Assembly (NCBI GenBank): GCA_012932295.1 | Contig: JAAONU010000123.1 | Span: 124,001 to 188,000, forward strand | Length of the DNA stretch: 64,000 nt | Direction: 5' to 3' | Origin: Cyclina sinensis | Lineage: Eukaryota; Mollusca; Bivalvia; Venerida; Veneridae | Shown here: piece by piece, positions 1 through 9,967 of the stretch | Position numbering within the stretch: position 1 is the first letter of the stretch | Layout of the letters: each line of letters begins with the position of its first letter | Program-made: the position numbers and the translations under genes | The notes under the pieces: generated by a model | What the model saw: only the letters and a program-made list of their open reading frames with translations | The model's database searches: none | What the model was told of the DNA's origin: nothing

Positions 1-433
1 TGATTATTACAAACTTTTCTGTTAGTCAATTTTAGCTTCCGTGAAAATATTCAAAAGATGGCTCAATATAAGGGAACGCATCTACCAACGGCTCCTAAAA
101 TAGCAAATTAATACAGCAAGAAACCAGTTGGACCGGTTTACGCTCACCGAAACGCCCTCTTTCATAGGATTTAGAACTTAGTACATATCCAAATAAAATT
201 GAATTTAATAATGGGTACAGAAGGGGCTGGAACGTCTATTTAAGCAACATTTATTTTGAGTATTATTTTAATTTTGTTCGTATAATGATATATTGCCTTG
301 TAAATAGACATTTGCTTTAAACACAAATTATTGCCTTTCTATATAAATTATATTAGAAAATTATCTACATAAATCAATCTGAAAGTACCTGTACCTTAAT
401 AAACAGGTCCACAAGCTATTACATCTACGTTCC

Positions 434-755
434 GGACAAAAAAAAGTATGCAAATTTACAAAGGGCTGTAACTAAAAACAATGCAATGTAAGGATACGGT
501 TCTTTTGCACTGTCTATCAATCTAGGAAGTCATGTATCATGTTGATTACTCTTTGCATTCTTTGAGTTTCGTGCTGGACAAAAATACAGTATAAAAATTA
601 ACAAAGGGCCATAACATAAAAATACACAAAGGAGAGTAAAATTTTTATGCACTGCACTTCTCCAAAATGAGATCTATTCACATAGACACCTGTTTTAGTC
701 TTTGTGTTAACCGACGGACAGAAATATGATATGAGAATTAACATAGGGCAATAAT
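434..755. repeat. Decayed tandem repeat, about 140-bp unit, near 2-3 copies
   Basis: The segment CGGACAAAAATA...AATTAACAAAGGGCNATAA recurs from about 434, 577 and 715. Between these are matching 'GCACTGCACTTCTCC..AATGAGATCTATTCAC' blocks. Copies have diverged by roughly a quarter. Fragments of the same unit recur at 1470-1540 and 1800-1945. Confidence 0.6.
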
Positions 756-1469
756 TAATGTGGCAGATACCAGTTTCACACTGAAATTCAGTGAGTGACG
801 ACCTCTCAAACTGTTAGCGTCTCACTGACAATCCCAATACAACATCCTGAAAAGAAAAGTACAGTAACTGTTATTCTTATAGGAGTGAAGACAATCTACA
901 ACAAAAACATAAATTCCAGACGAAACACTTCTCTTAAAACATCAGCTGCAAGAAAGAAACTACTCCCAAGCCCCACCTTCGACTCATGGCCGAGGCAAAT
1001 TCTATGAAACAGAGAAGTCGCCTGATATTCAAAGGCGCACCGTAGAGTCATAACATTGCATGCTTATTGTTCATCTGCTATGGAACATCTAAATCAGCTA
1101 GATACCTGTCAACGCTACACTTTTTTTCAGTTCACACGGCGTCCTACTGAACTTCTACAGCCGAAACCAGTGACATTGCCGGCTTTCATTAGTTTCGAAT
1201 TTCAAGCTCCCACTTCGCACTGGGTGCATTTCAATACTGTTCAATGATGAAAACCTAACATAACCTCATCTTGACCACTCTGAATACCCATATCCCATAC
1301 CCATGTATTAATCAATTTAGACTTCAGCATTACACATATTAATGCATCATACCCTATCATTAATAATTTTTACATAGCAAATTCGAACGTGTGACTGAAA
1401 AACTGGTATGTGCTACCTAACGAAAAAAAAAAAAAATAAAAACACAAATAAAAAACACAACCCATACAA

Positions 1470-1945
1470 TGCAGGTTACTGTTCTTATTCAATGCACTTC
1501 TCCTTAATGAGATCTATTCACCTATTAAGTTTTATGTTGATTTTTTGTTAATTTTATGGGTAAGTTCATGCGCAGAAATATCTTTTTTGTTTGTTTGTAA
1601 AACAACCTTCACTTTTCTTGCATTTTTCATGAGTCCAGATATTGATCTACAAGAATATGTAAGTTAAAGCCATTTAAAAGAGGTTTTGCAATGAGCACAT
1701 ACTGTGAACTTTTTGAATTTTATATAGAATAAAGAAGGAATCTATTTGGTGGTTTCACACCTATAACGACAACAATCCTGCAAATATTGTCATTTTCTAC
1801 TATGAAGAGTAAAGTGACGGTTTTTATGCACTGCACTTCTCTTTCTTAAGATCTATCCACCTATGAAGTTCCAAACTGATCGCATCTAAGAGTTATGCTC
1901 CGGACAAAAATAAGGATGAAAAATCAACAAAAGGCAATCATTCCA
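1470..1945. repeat. Further fragments of the GCACTTCTCC/GATCTATTCACC repeat
   Basis: At 1470-1540 there is 'ATGCAGGTTACTGTTCTTAT' followed by the CACTTCTCC and GATCTATTCACC blocks. At 1800-1945 the same blocks are followed by the CGGACAAAAATAA start of the next unit. These are dispersed pieces of the array at 434-755, separated by unrelated sequence. Confidence 0.5.
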
Positions 1946-3249
1946 AAAATGAGAAAGTGCAGAGTGATGGTTCAACATACTAAATATCTAAGCTGTATAT
2001 CGTGGTTCTTGACAGGAAGATTTTCAAAGTATTTCATATTAGTCTATGTGATAAATTTTACCCCTGGGTGGAGCAAATTTTGACCCAGGGGGTCTTATTT
2101 GAACAACTTTGGCAAAAGTTCACTTGACAACGTTTCATACCATATATCTAAGCTCCATGACTGTCGGTTCTTGACTAGATGACTTTTAGGTTTTTCACTT
2201 TTGTTGCCAAAGCAACCAGAGTTCTGCATGGAATTCAATATGGGGCATTCCTGATAACAAATTATCTCCCTTACTCAGATAACATCAAAGGTAGGCCAAA
2301 CTGCACATTGGTCCTTTCAGTTGGAATCCTCTAACTTTATCCTTGTTTCTCTTTGTGATAGTCTTGACTTTTAGTTTTCAAAATTGTCACTTCTATATCA
2401 AATAAAAAGTCAGGATTATCAAAAAAGAAACATAATGGTGTTAACAAAACATGTTGCTAAACTAAATGTGTAATCTGACTACCGTTAATGCAAATAATTA
2501 TGCTCAATTATCACAGTACCAAAAAAAAAGCGATGAAAGCAGGGGAATCTAAATGGAAGGACCAACGTAATAGCAGACTATTCAGGGTAGATAATCCGCT
2601 AATGCCCCCCCCCCCCCCATTTCTTTTGCAGGAACAACCGTAAAAAGTTTTATGAACTTCCATCTAGCGGTTTTGGAGGATATTTTGTGTAACTGAAAAG
2701 TTGACAAAGAATGATGTCCGGTTACAATACCTCACCATGAGCACATCGGAAAAGGGAAATTGCAGAACATCAGTTTGCATACATTTAGTTCAAAATTTGC
2801 ATCATCGGACCTACCTTTTCCTTGATGCTAGGTATACATTAAGATTTACTAGCATGTTTTCAAATCCCATTACATGACTCATATTTGTTAAATAAAGCAA
2901 GCAATTATCCACTGCTGGGTCGCACCCGGCAACGAAAGCTCATCTAAAAACCGAATCATATTTTTATTCTACTTTATACGTAGTTATCTAAATTATCTTG
3001 AATATTAACTGCATTTAATCAATTATTTTTTTTTAAAAAAAGAGAGGAAAAACCCTCTTCAAAATCAGTTCTCATTTGTAACGATTGTTGAGATGTAGTA
3101 AAAACAAGGAAACTCGACTTTGTCATTGTATCTTCCACCACACTGTGGTGATTATTTGGTTTTGCGGAATTAGCCAAAATTGTCCAATCAAAAGGTGTCA
3201 AAATACTTTTTACACTTAAACACTCGTATTCGTGCGTATTAAAACATTT

Positions 3250-3560
3250 GGAGCGGATGTGGTCCAGTGGGGAGCGGATGTGGTCCAGTGGTATGCGCTG
3301 GACTGGTAAAGCAGGGGTCCTGAGTTCGATCCCCCGCTCCTCCATTATCATTACTAATAGTCTTTCGGATGAGACTTTAAACCGAGGTCCCATGTATCAG
3401 TGCTATACACTGAGTATGAAAAAGAACCAGAGGCGTCTCTGAAATGGGATGCTTTCTGTGTCTTGCATTTCCCCAACAACATAAAATAACTAATCTCTTC
3501 AGGGGGCGTCGGTCATATGGGCAACCGGTACCGACGTTAAATAAGCTCAAATATATAGAT
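3250..3560 (+). mobile_element. tRNA-headed SINE, copy 1 of a quasi-tandem cluster
   Basis: The head (3271-3340) folds as a tRNA-like acceptor: GGAGCGG pairs perfectly with CCGCTCC. It has a B-box GAGTTCGATCC and an anticodon loop CTGGTAA, formally a Thr GGU anticodon, on a mismatched stem. The body runs through 'TCTTTCGGATGAGAC', 'CCATGTATCAGTGCTATACA' and 'CTTTCTGTGTCTTGCA'. It ends in ACCGGTACCGACGTTAAATAAGCTC plus AT-rich (ATAGAT-like) tail. The first 21 bases are exactly duplicated in tandem (3250-3270 and 3271-3291). Confidence 0.8.
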
Positions 3561-3762
3561 GGTCCAGTGGTAACGCGCTGGACTGGTAAATTAGTGGTCC
3601 CGAGTTCGATCCCCCCTCCTCCACTAACATTACTAATAATCTTTCGGATGAGACGTTAAACCGAGGTCCCATGTGTCAGTGCTATACACTGAGCATGCAA
3701 AAGAACCAGAATGTCTCTGCAATCGGATGCTTTCTGTGTCTTGCATTTCCCCGACAACATAA
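3561..3762 (+). mobile_element. Same SINE family, copy 2, 3' truncated
   Basis: Begins GGTCCAGTGGTAACGCGCTG, lacking the first ten bases of copy 1. It follows copy 1 through the TCTTTCGG and CTATACACTGAG blocks to 'CCCCGACAACATAAAACA'. There it switches abruptly into the head of copy 3, so the last third is missing. Confidence 0.75.
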
Positions 3763-3995
3763 AACAGAGGTCGCGAGATCGACTCCGCGCTCCTCCACTA
3801 ACATTACTAATTGTCTTTTGGATGAGACGTTAAACCAAGGTCTCATGTACCAATACAAAAGTGAAAGGGGTGTTTCTGGAATGGAATGCTTTCTGTATCT
3901 TGCACTAGCCCTCGCAACCTGCAGTAGGGGATGTCGGTCATATTAACAACCGGCACCGACGTTAAATAAACCTTAAAAGATAAACAGATAGATAG
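3763..3995 (+). mobile_element. Same SINE family, copy 3, 5' truncated
   Basis: Starts inside the tRNA-like head at GAGGTCGCGAGATCGACTC (B-box region). It continues through the body to ACCGGCACCGACGTTAAATAA and an AGATAGATAG tail. It also shows 'GCACTAGCCCTCGCAACCTG', a segment deleted from copies 1 and 2. Confidence 0.75.
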
Positions 3996-4170
3996 AAGTA
4001 GTCCAGTGGTAACGCGCTGGACTGGTTATCTAGGGGTCGCTATTTCGATGCCCAGCTCTTCAAGAAACATTACTAATTGGCGTAAGAATGAGAATCGGGG
4101 TCCCATGTATCAGTGCCTTGAGCACTGAGCAAATGAGCAACTGGTATCGACGATAAATAATACTAAAAAC
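3996..4170 (+). mobile_element. Same SINE family, copy 4, internally deleted
   Basis: Head GTCCAGTGGTAACGCGCTGG with anticodon arm CTGGA-CTGGTTA-TCTAG, the best paired of the four. The body is internally deleted and rejoins at GGTATCGACGATAAATAA. The head-to-tail arrangement of four copies in under 1 kb suggests repeated insertion into the tail or local recombination. Confidence 0.7.
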
Positions 4171-4720
4171 AGTATTTTATTTATGTAGTTAGTTAGTTAT
4201 GAATCTAGTGAACTGTGTCAATTTCTTTTGCAGTTAATGGCGTACCGTTAACATAATAAATTTCCCTCAAGTCATTACAGTGACAACATGCAGTAATCAA
4301 ATACATGCAAAATAACATAAAATAAATAAACACATTAAAAGAAAAAAGTAGAAAAAGAAACATGCATTTACAAATCTGGAAAAAACCTATATAAAATATA
4401 AGCTTACACAGTTTCAAAATGTGTTGAAATGCAGTATTTATTATTTATTACTATTATTATCATATTTATTAAACTTGCATTCTGGTAATGATACTCATCT
4501 CCAATTGGCTCTTCTAGTCTGATTCCGATGCAATTTTCAGCTTCAACGGGTAATCTATGATTTCATGTCCTAAATCTTTTATGTACTGTGAAAAATATTA
4601 GTCAGTTTGGGCTGTTACTTATATGAAAATCCGTAACAGAAAGATGATATGCATTTTAGAATACAACTTAACCAAGAGCAGGATTCGAACCACTGAGCCA
4701 AAGACTCGATTCCATGATGT

Positions 4721-5006
4721 TTTGTTTTGGGGTTTAACGCCGATTTCAACATTTGTTATATCTCGGCGGTCAGTCCACCTAACCGGTTTTCCTGGATAAC
4801 TAACCAGTAATTGCCAATTTCTCCGCAAGTGACTGACTACTGTTCCCACATGATCTACTCTGAATCAGCGGTGAGAGACAAATGAACATAAGACACAATG
4901 TCTGAGAACAATTGTCACGGAGAAATTTTGCCCTGCCCAGGGGTCGAACCTACGACCGATGGATTACTAATCCAGTGCTCTACCTATTGAGCTAAGCGGG
5001 CGGGCT
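4721..5006 (-). mobile_element. Full-length tRNA-headed SINE with target-site duplication
   Basis: Read on the minus strand, a tRNA-Thr-like head (5006-4934) has A-box TAGCTCAATAGGTAGAGC, anticodon loop TTAGTAA (AGU) and B-box GGTTCGACCCC. It is followed by a body containing CACTTGCGGAGAAATTGG, GTTAGGTGGACTGACCGCC and GGCGTTAAACCCC, then an A-rich end. The 11-bp repeat TTCCATGATGT flanks it at 4710-4720 and 5007-5017, marking both ends and a fairly recent insertion. The body core is the type reported from bivalve and gastropod SINEs. A truncated relative lies at 52335-52555. Confidence 0.9.
4934..5006 (-). tRNA. tRNA-Thr(AGU)-like SINE head, not a functional tRNA gene
   Basis: The clover-leaf is recognisable (D-arm GCTC/GAGC, anticodon loop TTAGTAA, T-arm with GGTTCGACC). 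The anticodon stem has one C-U mismatch, and the sequence runs directly into the SINE body instead of a terminator. It is best read as the internal Pol III promoter of the SINE. Confidence 0.7.
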
Positions 5007-5017
5007 TTCCATGATGT

Positions 5018-5934
5018 ATCTGTCAGAGGTTGTATTTATACAATTATCGAAGGTGTGCACTAGACCGTAACAGATATAGACAAAATAAAGTTGAACTGCA
5101 TTTCACATAGCCTATATCATGTATATATTCTGCATCTGCTCGAATTTTAAAGTGAAAATTACCAGTGAAAATTACCATTCATTCAACCAATTTATTTTTT
5201 CAACTGATCGCATTTTCAATCTTTAGTGCGTAAAGAATTGTTATTGATAGGTAAGTCTTCCTGCCTGGATAGTCTACACGTGATTGTCCGCCGTCGGATG
5301 TTTATCTATCGGATTAACAATCATCAGGTTGAGGCCCCGTGTTCGTCTACTACTTATTAACACCGTGTTATCACAGAACTGTTCTTTAATTGTTTCATCC
5401 GGTGGAGAGTTTGATTTGTGTTTATTTGTAGTTCACATTTCCTCAACAGTCAGTATCCGTTGCTTCTTGATGTTTCGCAGACAAATCTCTTTTATTTGGT
5501 CCTATTTGAATCTTGAAGAGGGTTTTCTTGCTTTGTCTTTGTAGTTTCTGTTGTGTTTGTTGTGAGCGGTTTATTATTTTTTTGACGAAACCATTTCTCT
5601 GTTTCGATGTCGTATACCTGACCATTCACGGTTAATTTGTCATATCTCAAGGAAGTTTTAAAATCTTCACTATATTTATATTTTCGTATTACATGGAAAA
5701 GTTTTCCTCTCTACAGCTTGACGTCTTGTGGGAAATGTTCATTTAACTAAAAAAAAAAAATGAATCTATTTTCTTGTAATTAGCTTAACACTTGTTCCGC
5801 ACATTTGTTAGCATTTATCAAATTTTGCAAAAGTTGTGATTTGGTACCCTTTGCCTGGCCTAACAACTTAGCTGTGACGAACTGGATTTCGCTCGATTTT
5901 ATGATTTTATTTAGATTACATTCTTTACCATATA
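5018..5934. other. Unannotated AT-rich stretch
   Basis: No exon, RNA gene or clear repeat was recognised. Open frames on both strands (for example 5284-5544) overlap one another and have no recognisable domain. A 12-A run lies at about 5749-5760. Confidence 0.5.
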
Positions 5935-5965
5935 TACTAACGGAAAAATATAACTGTGCATACTT
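5935..5965. repeat. Left terminal inverted repeat of the Tc1 element
   Basis: TACTAACGGAAAAATATAAC followed by TGTGCATACTT. It matches the inverted copy at 7416-7446 with two substitutions in the first 30 bases. Confidence 0.9.
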
Positions 5966-6132
5966 CAAGGTATAGAATTTTTTTTAATATTAGGAATAGT
6001 AACATAAAACTTTGCAAATTAGCCAATCAACGTTTTATTTCTAACAATCAATACAAACACTTCATCATCTAAAACAATTTTTACAGTAACAAGGCGCAGA
6101 AGTTGACAGGTATGAAATCTGATTTCACAAGG

Positions 6133-7149
6133 TCAGTATCGTGTGTGGCCTCCATTGGCGTTGAAGCAAGCACGGCAGCGACGAGGCATAGAGGCAACTA
6201 AGTTGGCGATAACTGCCTGTGGAATGGTGTTCCAGATGTTGACCAATGTCTGCGCTAGTTGGTCCAGCGTGAGAGGTTGGTTACGTCTTTGACGGAGGCG
6301 TCTCTTCATCTCATCCCAAACGTGCTCAATTGGTGAAAGATCTGGTGAAACACCGGGCCAGGGTAAGACACTCACGTTTTGCTGAGCCAGAAACCCGGTA
6401 ACTACACGTGCTACATGTGGCCGAGCGTTGTCTTGTTGAAACGTCATGTTACGCCCTTGACGTTGAAGAAATGGCAGCACGTGGGGTATGACAATCTCAT
6501 CTCTGTAACGAACACCCGTTAAATTGCCACGGACAATTACAAGCTGGGTCCTGCCTTGAGATGAGATACCTCCCCAAACCATTATCGACCCACCACCACC
6601 AAAACGTTGACGTTGAAAAACACAGGGATCCAAGTAACGTTCTCCGCGACGCCTGTATACACGAACTCGTCCGTCCGAACTTTCTAAGTGAAACCGCGAC
6701 TCGTCAGTAAACAGAACATTATTCCAATATGCTCTTGGAAGCCTTAGATACTGTCTGCACCACTGACGTCGACGTTGTCGATGACGTAAGAGAAGAGTAG
6801 GACGTATCGCAGGACGTCGTGGAGTAATGCTGTGCTCTCTTAATCGGTTTCTAACAGTTCGTCCACTGCTAGGTCTCAAGCCAGGAATTGTTCGTGCTGT
6901 TAATGTGGCCGGTTGAAATCGATTCCGTAGGTGTGTAAGCCGGATATAATTGTCTTGACGGATTGACGTCACACGTGGACGCCCTGGACGTGGTAGATCA
7001 CGGACGTTGCCACGTTGCTGAAATCGTCGCCAAAGTGCTGATATGGTGTTTCGGTGAACACCAAAACGCTGCGCAACCGCATTTTGAGCAATGCCTGCTT
7101 GGAGCATACCGACGGCACGTAGGCGATCATTTTCTGAGATGCGTGGCAT
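6133..7149 (-). CDS. Tc1-type transposase (DD34E), intact
   Basis: A 338-aa protein beginning MPRISENDRLRAVGML. The frame is open eight codons further upstream, but only from a TTG, so the ATG at 7149 is chosen. The N-terminal part is a paired-type helix-turn-helix (AQRFGVHRNTISALWRRF), followed by a GRPR-type basic linker (PRPGRPRVTS) and a second HTH. The catalytic triad is visible: D in VLFTDESRF, D in FQQDNARPH, and E in PDLSPIEHVW. There are 34 residues between the second D and the E, the Tc1 DD34E signature. It cuts and pastes the element at TA sites using the inverted repeats at 5935 and 7446. Length matches active family members (about 340 aa) and no stop or frameshift is seen. Confidence 0.95.
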   Translation of the reverse strand: MPRISENDRLRAVGMLQAGIAQNAVAQRFGVHRNTISALWRRFQQRGNVRDLPRPGRPRVTSIRQDNYIRLTHLRNRFQPATLTARTIPGLRPSSGRTVRNRLREHSITPRRPAIRPTLLLRHRQRRRQWCRQYLRLPRAYWNNVLFTDESRFHLESSDGRVRVYRRRGERYLDPCVFQRQRFGGGGSIMVWGGISSQGRTQLVIVRGNLTGVRYRDEIVIPHVLPFLQRQGRNMTFQQDNARPHVARVVTGFLAQQNVSVLPWPGVSPDLSPIEHVWDEMKRRLRQRRNQPLTLDQLAQTLVNIWNTIPQAVIANLVASMPRRCRACFNANGGHTRY

Positions 7150-7415
7150 TGTCTTCAAAGACTTAAAATCCAAATGAAGGTGTTTTTCTGAACTGCTGGG
7201 TAGCTCACTATAATTTGACGGTTAAAATAACTCGAAACAGCATGTACGAGGATGTTAACATAAAGAAACACGTAAAAAGCGCGACCGTTACGGGCTATAA
7301 ATTTTGCACGTGCAACTCGCGAAAAGCAGTATTATTGAAACAAGATTACCTTGTGAATTACACAAAAGAAATCTGCTAAAATAATTTTATACCTAATAAA
7401 AGATATTAAGTATTT

Positions 7416-7446
7416 TAGTGTGCACAGTTATATTTTTCCGTCAGTA
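7416..7446. repeat. Right terminal inverted repeat of the Tc1 element
   Basis: On the + strand it reads AGTGTGCACAGTTATATTTT followed by TCCGTCAGTA, the reverse complement of the left repeat apart from two bases. Confidence 0.9.
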
Positions 7447-7448
7447 TA

Positions 7449-8120
7449 CAATTTTGTTTTCGATAAACTCTTCAACACGGCTACGTGAGTATAAGTTTTC
7501 TGTTTTGATATCAAAGATAGATTAAGAGCATTTTATTTTATGCCTTTGAAATTCGTCACAGAAGTCACTCAAAGATAGGTTGGATAACTCAACTTTTCAA
7601 AGTTTTTCTTTGATTTTATGGTTCTCATTTTTCAAAACAAGAAAGATGAGATTTCACAACCGATATACCAGTTTCAATAACATTCAGTTTAGTAACACGT
7701 AACTGCCTAAAATTTATTAAATGAAGTCGAAGTGTTTGAGTCTAGTAAGAGTAATGATGTGGAGGCAAAAATGAGGGAAATTTTGAAGAGGAAGAATGAC
7801 CACTCTGGGGAGTATAGGTGGCATTTTATGGTCTCCATTCGCATTTGCATTATTTTTTTGTACTCTCTGCATTTACCCCACCCACTAATGCTGATCTACT
7901 GCTCACATAAGCTCAATTTGAGACAATATGTTTTGCAAAAAATGTTTTGAAGTCAAATATCTTGTGAACCAAGTACTCAATAAAAATCTGTTTGACACGG
8001 TTCACTAGGTCTTACAACAAACAACACATTAGTAGCTTTTGATGCATTTCTGCGGAATATTGACTTTGTAATCGTTTTTTAAATTTCGACAAATTATGTA
8101 AATACATCCATTGCGAGTTT
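7449..8120. other. Unannotated AT-rich stretch
   Basis: No coding exon or clear repeat is seen. The + frame at 7732-7950 has no recognisable domain and no splice or start context. Confidence 0.45.
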
Positions 8121-8271
8121 TTCTTCAAAAGTGTCTTCCGACAGACGTTAAGAAGGCGACTCGCTAGGTAAAAACCATATTTTTTTTTGTCAGGGGCGAA
8201 GCCGAAGAAAAATTGTTGTTTGTCCTAGCAAACCGCCTTCGTATAGTCTGAAAGAAGACACTTTCAAAGAA
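8121..8271. repeat. Fold-back element, decayed arms of about 54 bp
   Basis: The left arm (8121-8174) begins TTCTTCAAAAGTGTCTTC and includes GAAGGCG and GCTAGG. It pairs with 8218-8271, whose reverse complement reads TTCTTTGAAAGTGTCTTC with the same GAAGGCG and GCTAGG blocks. Arm identity is roughly three quarters. The central loop is about 43 bases and includes an internal CTTCGGCTTCGCC-type hairpin. Consistent with an old MITE or fold-back transposon. Confidence 0.7.
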
Positions 8272-8576
8272 AATATGAGTAAATGTATCTTACTTATACG
8301 ACAATTAATTCTTACAAGCGTAAGAAGACACAGTTTGAATAGCTCTGCTGGGGGTATAGTCGTATAAATGGTATATGGGTCTTTACTAGGTAACAAATTT
8401 ATCATTCTAACACTATCCGCAATTTGCCGACAATAAACAAAGAAGGAATTGAGCGTGATATATCAGGCAGTATAGGACGCTGAATACAAGCGCGCGCCCG
8501 CTGACGTCACTGAGAACGCCACTGTTAAATAGTGCAAATACTTACGTCCCTTATAAAATACGTACGTGTTAGAATG

Positions 8577-8751
8577 GAAATAGATTTTAACATTTTCGTG
8601 ATCTACCGTCGTTATATATCACGGTTTCTCGTTCATATGCGTAATTATTTAATCACTCAGGCCTACGGCCTTCGTGATTAAATTACTACGCATCTGAACT
8701 CGACACCGTGATATATCAGACGGTATATCACTCAAACTTAAAATCTATTTC
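8577..8751. repeat. 175-bp fold-back (palindromic) element
   Basis: The outer ends GAAATAGATTTTAA (8577-8590) and TTAAAATCTATTTC (8738-8751) are exact inverted copies. Further in, GATATATCACGG-type and GTAATTATTTAATCAC segments face their complements across a centre at about 8661-8670 (GCCTACGGCC). The arms have diverged in the middle by short indels. MITE-like; no coding capacity. Confidence 0.75.
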
Positions 8752-8971
8752 ATAATTATCATATGGAATAAAAATTAGGCCACGGTATCTTCAATTTAGC
8801 CGGTCGGCGCTTTATTATTTTTTTTCTGTATACAAATGTATACATGTATATCACTGTCTATTTAAAAGGCAAGAATTTCGTGCTAAGTCAAGCCTTAGTG
8901 GATTTGAAATAATGATTTGTTTTCAGTAGCATTCATGTTAAAAAGGGAATGAAAATACATGAAAACCGTAC

Positions 8972-9520
8972 GGTGGCACAGAGGTCACATGCACTAGTCT
9001 TTTTTTTCTGTTGCTTTTTTCTTCCTTTTTCCTCTTTCCAACGAGATACTAACTCGAGGGAACGACTTAATATGTCGTGGGAACAAGTTAATAAGTAGTA
9101 AGAACAAGATAAGAAATAGAAGTGAAATTTAAAAAAAAAACACTTGTATTAAAAAAGAGTAGCTCAAAAATATAAACAATAATGCAACAAAAAAGAGTAA
9201 TTCATGCTAGCTATGTCGACAGAACGACTTACTAACTCATGGGAACGAGTTGGCTATTTCTTGGGAATGAGTTAGCTATGTCGTGGGTACGAATTAGCTA
9301 TATCGTTGGAACGAGATAGCAAGATACTGCGCTTCTCTTATTTTTCACTGCAAGTGTCTTTTTTTCTTTAAATTGCACTTTTTTTATCTCATTCCTTTCA
9401 CTAAGTAATTCGTAACATACTGAGTCGTTCCCTTGGGTTAGTATCTCGTAGGAAAGAGATAAAGAAAATGAAAAGTGCAATTAAAAAAAACTAGTGCATG
9501 TCAGCCACCTCTGTGCCACC
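8972..9520. mobile_element. 549-bp fold-back transposon or MITE with long inverted ends
   Basis: The left end GGTGGCACAGAGGTCACATG(CACTAG) at 8972 is mirrored by CTAGTGCATG...CCTCTGTGCCACC ending at 9520. Inverted similarity continues inward: AACGAGATACTAAC...GGGAACGACT at 9040-9070 faces its complement near 9420-9450. AAAACCG occurs just outside both ends (8962-8968 and 9523-9529), separated by 2-3 bases, so it may be the target duplication. The core contains a repeated motif of the form GTCGTGGGAACGAGTTAGCTAT (listed separately). Confidence 0.75.
9045..9320. repeat. Iterated GTCGNGGGAACGAGTTAGC motif inside the fold-back element
   Basis: Imperfect copies of a 20-30 bp motif recur near 9052, 9075, 9215, 9235, 9260, 9285 and 9305: ACTCGAGGGAACGAC, GTCGTGGGAACAAGTTAATA, GAACGAGTTGGCTAT, GAATGAGTTAGCTATGTC and others. 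They are mainly in the left half of the element at 8972-9520. Confidence 0.55.
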
Positions 9521-9896
9521 TTAAAACCGACTATATCAGCACGATGTTTTATGTGTTTTTATTTTAACGTGGTCTAAGTCGGATAGAAAAGCTCGGTGGG
9601 TTTTCTATACAATACCGGCACTTTCTAACACTCGTGTATAAATCGTATAGACTACCCCACTCGTTTTCTATCCTTTACATATTGTGTCATTATAAATATT
9701 GCATAACATTGCTCTTAACTTACGAAAAGCATTTGATTGAAGACGAGAATTGTTAAACAATAAACATTTATAGTTTCAACACTCCTTTTGGTATTAATTG
9801 TTTCCATTTTGTTGCTATTCCTATTCCCTGTATTATGTGTTTTGTAGCCGGGTACAGGTTTATAGGTGATAAATCGATAAGGCAGAACCGTGTGGC

Positions 9897-9967
9897 TTGG
9901 TAGCTCAGTTGGTAGGGTTTCCACCCTGTAAGTGGAAGGCCCTGAGCTCAAGTCCCGGTCGAGCCAC
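9897..9967 (+). tRNA. tRNA-like sequence, Thr(UGU)-like, probably a pseudogene
   Basis: GGCTTGG pairs with TCGAGCC (one G-T and one T-G wobble) as a 7-bp acceptor. The A-box is TAGCTCAGTTGGTAG. The anticodon arm is a perfect TCCAC/GTGGA stem with loop CCTGTAA, formally anticodon UGU (Thr), and the T-arm has GCTCAAGTCCC. It departs from functional tRNAs in having C at position 33, a weak D-stem and an A-C mismatch in the T-stem. The following CG-ATTTTC has no immediate T-run terminator. Either a tRNA pseudogene or the head of an unrecognised SINE. Confidence 0.5.

Larger units (their letters stand above)
1..3249. other. Gene-free AT-rich stretch with decayed repeats
   Basis: No exon with recognisable protein homology or paired splice sites was found on either strand. 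The short open frames are what chance gives in AT-rich DNA. The stretch holds decayed tandem repeats, listed separately, a run of 14 C at 2605-2618, and a 10-bp inverted repeat (ACCCCTGGGT at 2060-2069 against 2083-2093). Related sequence with 'atatctaagct...ggttcttgac' recurs at about 1981-2011 and 2144-2175. Confidence 0.6.
5935..7446 (-). mobile_element. Tc1/mariner-superfamily DNA transposon, apparently complete
   Basis: Terminal inverted repeats of about 30 bp bound the element. The left end reads TACTAACGGAAAAATATAAC then TGTGCATACT. The right end reads inward TACTGACGGAAAAATATAAC then TGTGCACACT, so two differences are visible. Both ends abut a TA dinucleotide (5933-5934 and 7447-7448), the expected TA target duplication; the exact boundary is ambiguous by two bases because of TATA. 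Total length is about 1.5 kb with one uninterrupted transposase gene on the minus strand, typical of an autonomous Tc1-type element. Confidence 0.92.
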
